64,000 bases of DNA from JAJYKC01 sp035545735 (GTDB lineage: Bacteria; Acidobacteriota; Terriglobia; Bryobacterales; Bryobacteraceae), in NCBI GenBank assembly GCA_035545735.1, contig DASZXS010000019.1, forward strand, positions 62,001 to 126,000, in the 5' to 3' direction. Shown here in pieces: positions 58,882 to 64,000 of the stretch (position 1 is the stretch's first letter; each line of letters begins with the position of its first letter). The position numbers and the translations under genes are program-made. Below the pieces are notes generated by a model. That model was not told where the DNA came from. It searched no databases and was given only the letters and a program-made list of their open reading frames with translations.

Positions 58882-61605
58882 TCATGCCGGGCCGGCCGAA
58901 ACCGGCGCGAGGATAGCGTTAGGCTCCAGTTTCTCCAGGCGGGCAGTTAGTTCGCGCGCTACGGCTCTCACGTAAGGTTCATAGAGAATGGTGAAGTGGT
59001 CGCCGGGGACCTTGCAGATGGACAGGTTACCCTGGATGAGCCTTCCCCATCCCATGGCTGGATCGGGGTCGTGGTCGCCATCGCTTTTATCGGCTCGAAA
59101 TAGCAGGGCATCTACGGGTAGAGGCGCTGGGACATACTGCCGCACCGCAAGGGCAAATGCGTCTTCCACGTGCCGCAGACGCGCCGTGGGGATGCCCAGG
59201 CGTGTCAATAGCAGATGTCGCCGGATTCTCATATCCATCAAAAAACGGGCGCCGTAGTAAGAGAAGTTCCGGCGTACCGAACTGATCTTCTCCTCCAGCG
59301 ACATACCGTGAAACCGGTTCAACCGCCGCGACAGGATGCTCCAGATATGCCGCGTGATCCCTATCTCCCCCTCGCCTCTGCCGTCCCCGGAGTCGGGCGG
59401 CGATCCGATATAAGAATCGAAGAGAATCACCATTCCGATGGTTTCGCCCAGGAGTCTCAACTGCCTGGCCATCTCGAACGCCACCAGTCCGCCTGCGGAA
59501 TAGCCCGCGAGGAAATAGGGGCCGCTCTCCTGTGCCTCTCGAACCGCCTCCACGTAGTCCGCCGCCATGGCTTCCACTCTGTCATGCGGCAGCTCTTCGT
59601 CATCGAGACCCCTCGCCTGCAGTCCGTAGAGTGGAAAATCACCGCCCAGGTGCAGACCAAGCGCCTGGAAGCTAAGGACGTTCCCGCCGATTGGATGAAC
59701 GCAGAATATCGGCGCGCGCACGCCCTCTTTTGAAATCGGCACCAGCGGCGACCACGAGGGGGACCACCCGCGGTCCCGCAATAGCTGAGCGAGTTGCTGG
59801 ATCGTCGGCGCTTGAAACAGCACCGAAATGGGAAGCTTGGTTTCGAAGCGCTTCCCGATGGCCTTGGCGAGCTTCGCCGCCAGAAGAGAATGACCGCCAA
59901 TCTCGAAAAAGTTGTCCGTAATGCCGACCGAGTGGAAACCCAGGGTGCGGCGCCAGATGGAAAGCAGTTCGGACTCCACGGCATCGGCCGGCGCCGTCAA
60001 CGCGTTACTTCTCTCGTTAAGAGTTCTGGTCCGCGCTCGCAGGCCCTGGCGGTCCACTTTCCCGTTTCCATTTACCGGCAGGTTCTCCAGAGCGATAAAT
60101 GACGAGGGAATCATGTATGCCGGCAGTTTCTCTTTCAGGAATGTCCTAAGCTCTGGCGCCACCGCGTCCGCTTGTCCGTCCACGACAATATAGGCGATCA
60201 GCCGTTTGTCGTCGCGGCTGCACTCCTCAGCCACCACCGCATTTTCCCGGACCGACGGGTGCTGCGCCAGGGCAGCCTCGATCTCCTCTAATTCCACGCG
60301 AAAACCGCGAATCTTGATCTGGTTGTCGACGCGCCCGACGAACTCAAGATTGCCATCGGGCAGTGGCTTCACCATGTCGCCGGTGCGATACACGCGCTCG
60401 CGCCCTCCCCCGGTCTCGATCGTGATGAACCGCTCGGTTGTGAGGTCGGCGCGATTGCGATAGCCGCGGGCCACCCCCAGCCCCCCGATAAAGAGTTCGC
60501 CGACCGTGCCGGGCTCCACTTCCCGCAGTTGCTCGTCGAGCGCGTAGAGCCGCGTATTCGGCAGCCCCTTGCCAATGGGAATGCGCGCCTCCGTGCCGTT
60601 TACCCGGTATGTTGTCGCCGCGATTGTCGTTTCCGTTGGACCGTAGTGATTCCAGAAACCGCGAGTGTGCTCGGCAAGGAAGCGGGCCAGTGCGGGCGAC
60701 ATCGATTCCCCTCCGCTAATCGCCCGCATACGGCGGTTCCCCTGCCAGCCCGCATTCACCAGCAGTTGCCAGGTGGCGGGTGTCGCCAGCATCACGGTCG
60801 CGCCGACGCGCTCCACCTCGCTTCTCAGACTCTCCCCTTGCCCCGCCGCTGCCCGCGGCAGAATCGCCAGCGTCGCGCCGCCACAGAGCGGCAAAAAGAA
60901 CTCCAGAACCGAAATATCAAAAGACGGCGAACTCAGCGCCGCAACGACGTCGTCCGGACGAAGCTCTATTTCAGCCTCGATACTGGCCAGGAAATTCGAC
61001 AAGCCGAGATGCTCGATCTCGACGCCCTTTGGCTTCCCGGAAGACCCCGAAGTATAGATCACGTAAGCAAGATCGCCCGGCTGTCCGCGGCGCCCACCGG
61101 GCGCGAACTCTCCCGCCTGCGTCCTGGGGATGTCCTCGATCATGATGGTCTTAACCGCTGGCAGATCGGCGAGATCTTCAAAGCTTCGCTGGGTTAACAG
61201 GAGAGACGCATTCGCATCCGCCAGCATAAAGTGAACGCGATCCGCCGGGGAATGCGGATCGATTGGAAGATACGCCGCGCCCGCTTTCAGAATCCCGAGA
61301 AGCCCGGCGATCATCGCGGCGGACCGGTCCAACAGAACGCCCACGAGGACCTCGGGGCCCGCCCCGTAGCCGCGTAGGTGACTCGCCACGCAATCCGCAT
61401 ACTGGTTTAACGCGGAGTAAGTAATCTCCACGCCGTCGCATTCCACGGCGACCTTTTCCGGATGCCTGCGAGCCGCCGCCTCGAAGGCGCCGGGGACGCA
61501 ATTCCCTTCTTCCGGAATGCCTTCGAACGACGTTTCATTCCCGGATACGGTTACCTCCGTATCGGGCAATTCCTGTGTCTCTCCAGTCCTTGTGGTCCCG
61601 TGCAT
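58882..61605 (-). CDS. Single-module nonribosomal peptide synthetase, A-T-TE
   Basis: A 907-residue synthetase of three domains. Adenylation (about 40-520): A3 YTSGSSGKPKG (184-194), SFDISVLEF with Asp230, A5 NHYGPTETT, A7 YRTGD, A8 GRVDNQIKIRGFRVELEEIE, A10 lysine Lys516 in NGNGKVD. Carrier domain with the phosphopantetheine serine Ser573 in FFEIGGHSLL. Thioesterase with Ser703 in AGYSAGG, Asp730 and His870 in GDHF. There is no condensation domain. The retained Asp230 (equivalent to GrsA Asp235) points to an amino acid, not a keto acid. By-eye ten-residue code D-I-L-A-I-G-H-I-A-K, not a code I can assign. ATG 61605 is preferred over TTG 61620. It is convergent with the YbaK-like gene. Confidence 0.9.
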   Translation of the reverse strand: MHGTTRTGETQELPDTEVTVSGNETSFEGIPEEGNCVPGAFEAAARRHPEKVAVECDGVEITYSALNQYADCVASHLRGYGAGPEVLVGVLLDRSAAMIAGLLGILKAGAAYLPIDPHSPADRVHFMLADANASLLLTQRSFEDLADLPAVKTIMIEDIPRTQAGEFAPGGRRGQPGDLAYVIYTSGSSGKPKGVEIEHLGLSNFLASIEAEIELRPDDVVAALSSPSFDISVLEFFLPLCGGATLAILPRAAAGQGESLRSEVERVGATVMLATPATWQLLVNAGWQGNRRMRAISGGESMSPALARFLAEHTRGFWNHYGPTETTIAATTYRVNGTEARIPIGKGLPNTRLYALDEQLREVEPGTVGELFIGGLGVARGYRNRADLTTERFITIETGGGRERVYRTGDMVKPLPDGNLEFVGRVDNQIKIRGFRVELEEIEAALAQHPSVRENAVVAEECSRDDKRLIAYIVVDGQADAVAPELRTFLKEKLPAYMIPSSFIALENLPVNGNGKVDRQGLRARTRTLNERSNALTAPADAVESELLSIWRRTLGFHSVGITDNFFEIGGHSLLAAKLAKAIGKRFETKLPISVLFQAPTIQQLAQLLRDRGWSPSWSPLVPISKEGVRAPIFCVHPIGGNVLSFQALGLHLGGDFPLYGLQARGLDDEELPHDRVEAMAADYVEAVREAQESGPYFLAGYSAGGLVAFEMARQLRLLGETIGMVILFDSYIGSPPDSGDGRGEGEIGITRHIWSILSRRLNRFHGMSLEEKISSVRRNFSYYGARFLMDMRIRRHLLLTRLGIPTARLRHVEDAFALAVRQYVPAPLPVDALLFRADKSDGDHDPDPAMGWGRLIQGNLSICKVPGDHFTILYEPYVRAVARELTARLEKLEPNAILAPVSAGPA

Positions 61606-61658
61606 AGAGCGCAGCAGCAATACCGCGAGCTACTCTATTATCTCATTGGACTTTGCTG

Positions 61659-64000
61659 TTATGGATGAGTGATCGTAACATTGTCGAACACTGCCGTATT
61701 AATCTTGGTAACGTCATGCGACGTCACCGCTAGACCGGCATATACACTATTGGCCATGTTGATGGAAAACGGAGAATTAATCTGCGTCCACGTCGTTCCA
61801 TCGGGGGAAGAATATGCTGTGAAAGTATTGGCGGATCGCACCAGCCGCAGCCACACGGGATAAGTGACATTGAAATACGGACCCGAAGTTGCGCTGCCGC
61901 CGGTCGTTTGGCGCGCATGAAAATTAAATAACGTGGGAATTGCCACGGAAAAAGCGAAAGTAGAATTCGAATTGAGCGACTCCCGGATCATGAGTCCCGC
62001 TTTCGCGTAGAAATTCGTGTTCGTGATGCTCTTGAGGCGGGCGGTAATCGTCGTATTTCCCGCGATCGGCCAATAGTTGAAGTTGAACTGATCGGAAGCT
62101 TGCCAGATATCGGCGCCGGAACCGGACACCGTGTAGGTTCCGTTGCTGACCACCACGCTGCCCGCGAGCGCTGGGGATCCGATATTGACGTCCGTTCCAT
62201 TGCCCAGTCCTGTGCTCACCACCAGCAGGGTCACAGCGGTGGTTCTCACTAATCCCCCGCCCGCTCCCCGAATCGTGAGGGAATACCATCCTGGCGGCGT
62301 CGTAGCACTGGTTTGGACGTTCAGCGAACTGGCGCCGGCGCCGGTGATGGAGGGCGCGCTCAGCGCGGCGGTCGCTCCCGGCGGCACTCCCGAGACGCTT
62401 AGACTAACCGTTCCCGAAAAGCCGTTGAGTGGATTCACCCACAAGGAGAACGCGGCCTTTCCATCCGCGCCGGCCTGCAGGATAGCCGCTCCCGTCGTGT
62501 TGACCGTGAAGTCGGCGGCCGGGTTCGTCGACGGAGTGAAGGACACGTGATCAAAAACCGCTGTATTCGCCGCAGCGGGGTTTTGCGAGGTGACCGCAAG
62601 GCCCGCGTACACCGTCGGCGACGTGGCGATGGACACAGTTTCATTGATCTTGGTCCATGTATTCCCGTCGGTCGACGAATAGGCTGTGTAATTCCCGTTG
62701 AGCCGCGTTAAGCGAAGCCATATTGGGTATGTCGCCGGAAAATATGGCCCGCTCGAAGAATAATTCGTGGCAGCCGTCCGGTAATGGAATGAATACAGGG
62801 AGGGCGACGCCTCCACGAAGGCATATTGCGAGTCAGGCGAGAGCGACTGCCGGACCATGATTCCCGCCTTGGCGTACTGCGAAGTATTCGTGATGCTGAC
62901 AACACGCGCCGTCAGGGTACCGTCCGCCGGCATGGACCAATAGTTGTAATTGAATTGATCGGATCCAAACCAAATGTCCGTGCCCCCGCCTTTTACGGTG
63001 TAGACACTGCCAGACACACTGGCCGCCCCGGGGATGGCGGGAGAGCCGATATCGGCATCCGTTCCCGAACCGGATCCAAACGCCGTCCCATTCACCACCA
63101 GCGTCACTTGTTTCGACTGGGAGAGCGATCCGGATTTCCCGGTGACCGTTATGACATAACTGCCCGCTGGCGTTGCGGCGGTTGTCTGTATCGTGAGCGC
63201 GGATGAGCCCGTGCCCGTAATGTTGGCCGGCGAGAAAGCCGCCGTTGCTCCCGCCGGGAGTCCGGTCGCGCTCAGCGCAATTGCGCTGGCAAAGCCTCCC
63301 GAGGCGGTCGTTGTAACGGTATAACTCCCGGCGCCGCCCGGGCTCACCGTCTGCGATGCCGGATTAGCAGCCAGGGAAAACCCGGCTGTGGCCTGAACCA
63401 CCAGTTGAATCGAGACAGAGCGCGCCTGCCCTGCGCTCGTTCCGGTAACGTTCAGGTGGTAGGTCCCGGGCGGCGTCGCCAGCGCCGTCGAGATTGTGAG
63501 TGTCGACGTGACGATGCGGCTGACGCCGGCCGGTTCAAAATAGGCCGTGGCGCCAGTCGGCAAGCCGGAGATCGACAGGGTCGCCAGTCCGCTATAGCCA
63601 TTTGCATCGGTGTCCGCAATCGTGTAGGTGGTTGTTCCTCCCGCGGCGACGGTTTGCGCCGCCGGCGTCGAGCTCAGCGAGAAATTATTCACGCTCAGAA
63701 CGATCGTGATATCGCGCGTCAGCGTCCCGCTTACGCTGCTGATCGTCACCGGGTAGGTCCCGTTGGGGGTCGCCTGGGTCGTCTCGAGCAACACCGAACC
63801 CGAGCCTCCCGCGCCTGCCGGGGTGGGCACGAAATTCCCGCCGGGGGGAAGCCCGGCGGCGCTGAACGAAACCGTCCCGTTAAAACCGTTCACACCTTGG
63901 ATGGCAAGAGGAACGGCCACGGAGTTCCCCGCCAGCACCGGCGAATTATAGAACGGGGCTGGGGTTGAGACGCTAAAATCGGCGGAGCCATTCACTGCCG
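61659..64000 (-). CDS. Exported multi-module Ig-like / ConA-like surface protein (5' end outside the window)
   Basis: At least 780 residues are visible; no stop occurs before the right edge, so the N-terminus, including any signal peptide, is outside. Successive Ig-like beta-sandwich units of about 80-90 residues (GFNGTVSFSAAGLPPG, GYSGLATLSISGLPTG, GFASAIALSATGLPAG, GFSGTVSLSVSGVPPG) alternate with two copies of a ConA-like module that begins D-x-G-S-P-A and contains DIWFGSDQFNYNYWSM / DIWQASDQFNFNYWPI and KAGIMVRQSL / KAGLMIRESL (DUF1349-like). The protein ends with the second ConA-like module. Typical of large adhesins or polymer-binding proteins of soil acidobacteria. Confidence 0.85.
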   Translation of the reverse strand, partial: AVNGSADFSVSTPAPFYNSPVLAGNSVAVPLAIQGVNGFNGTVSFSAAGLPPGGNFVPTPAGAGGSGSVLLETTQATPNGTYPVTISSVSGTLTRDITIVLSVNNFSLSSTPAAQTVAAGGTTTYTIADTDANGYSGLATLSISGLPTGATAYFEPAGVSRIVTSTLTISTALATPPGTYHLNVTGTSAGQARSVSIQLVVQATAGFSLAANPASQTVSPGGAGSYTVTTTASGGFASAIALSATGLPAGATAAFSPANITGTGSSALTIQTTAATPAGSYVITVTGKSGSLSQSKQVTLVVNGTAFGSGSGTDADIGSPAIPGAASVSGSVYTVKGGGTDIWFGSDQFNYNYWSMPADGTLTARVVSITNTSQYAKAGIMVRQSLSPDSQYAFVEASPSLYSFHYRTAATNYSSSGPYFPATYPIWLRLTRLNGNYTAYSSTDGNTWTKINETVSIATSPTVYAGLAVTSQNPAAANTAVFDHVSFTPSTNPAADFTVNTTGAAILQAGADGKAAFSLWVNPLNGFSGTVSLSVSGVPPGATAALSAPSITGAGASSLNVQTSATTPPGWYSLTIRGAGGGLVRTTAVTLLVVSTGLGNGTDVNIGSPALAGSVVVSNGTYTVSGSGADIWQASDQFNFNYWPIAGNTTITARLKSITNTNFYAKAGLMIRESLNSNSTFAFSVAIPTLFNFHARQTTGGSATSGPYFNVTYPVWLRLVRSANTFTAYSSPDGTTWTQINSPFSINMANSVYAGLAVTSHDVTKINTAVFDNVTITHP

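Overview
The window is high-GC bacterial chromosome, almost certainly from an acidobacterium related to Solibacter/Bryobacter. Lineage markers support this: a duplicated orphan FtsX permease of the acidobacterial ADOP type (33423-35927), a Solibacter-type C-terminal domain at the end of a secreted beta-helix protein (about 44930-45649), many exported beta-propeller and Ig-like proteins, and two large polysaccharide loci. I saw no rRNA, tRNA, CRISPR array, prophage or insertion sequence.

Layout. 1-3.4 kb: an exported FecR-domain protein (cut by the left edge), a TPR protein, an O-antigen-ligase-like protein and a 59-residue membrane protein. 3.35-4.64 kb (minus strand): a specialised NusG paralog and a CpsB-type PHP tyrosine phosphatase, divergent from the first polysaccharide operon. 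4.65-5.02 kb: a rich control region. 5.0-25.2 kb (plus): polysaccharide locus A, containing a small ribbon-helix-helix-like protein, a Wza-like exporter, a Wzz/BY-kinase fusion, a double GT4 glycosyltransferase, a polymerase, a flippase, further glycosyltransferases, a methyltransferase, GDP-mannose dehydratase, a WecA-like initiating transferase and an acyltransferase. 25.3-33.4 kb (plus): catabolic genes (D-aminoacylase, MFS carrier, flavin amine oxidase, a two-subunit molybdenum hydroxylase, an SDR). 33.4-46.9 kb, mixed strands: the ADOP permease, exported beta-propeller proteins, a GH36-like glycosidase with an exported Nif3-like protein, and two convergent paralogous beta-helix proteins. 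46.9-57.2 kb (minus): polysaccharide locus B, with its own Wzz, Wza-like protein, flippase, polymerase, WbaP-type initiator and glycosyltransferases. 57.7-61.6 kb: a DUF6875-like gene and a YbaK-like deacylase facing an A-T-TE nonribosomal peptide synthetase. 61.66-64 kb: a large exported multi-module adhesin-like protein cut by the right edge.

How it works together. Loci A and B each look like a complete Wzx/Wzy assembly line, with different initiating enzyme families (WecA-like versus WbaP-like). Locus A has an intact tyrosine kinase. The corresponding protein of locus B has lost the Walker lysine and the Walker B aspartate. There is one phosphatase (CpsB) and one specialised NusG, both next to locus A, so regulation may be shared. 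The most notable points are the two lines side by side, the dead kinase, the control region at 4.7-5.0 kb with its small DNA-binding-like protein, the fused double glycosyltransferase, the A-T-TE synthetase group beside locus B, and the exported Nif3-like protein. Functional calls come from reading motifs by eye; no database search was run.
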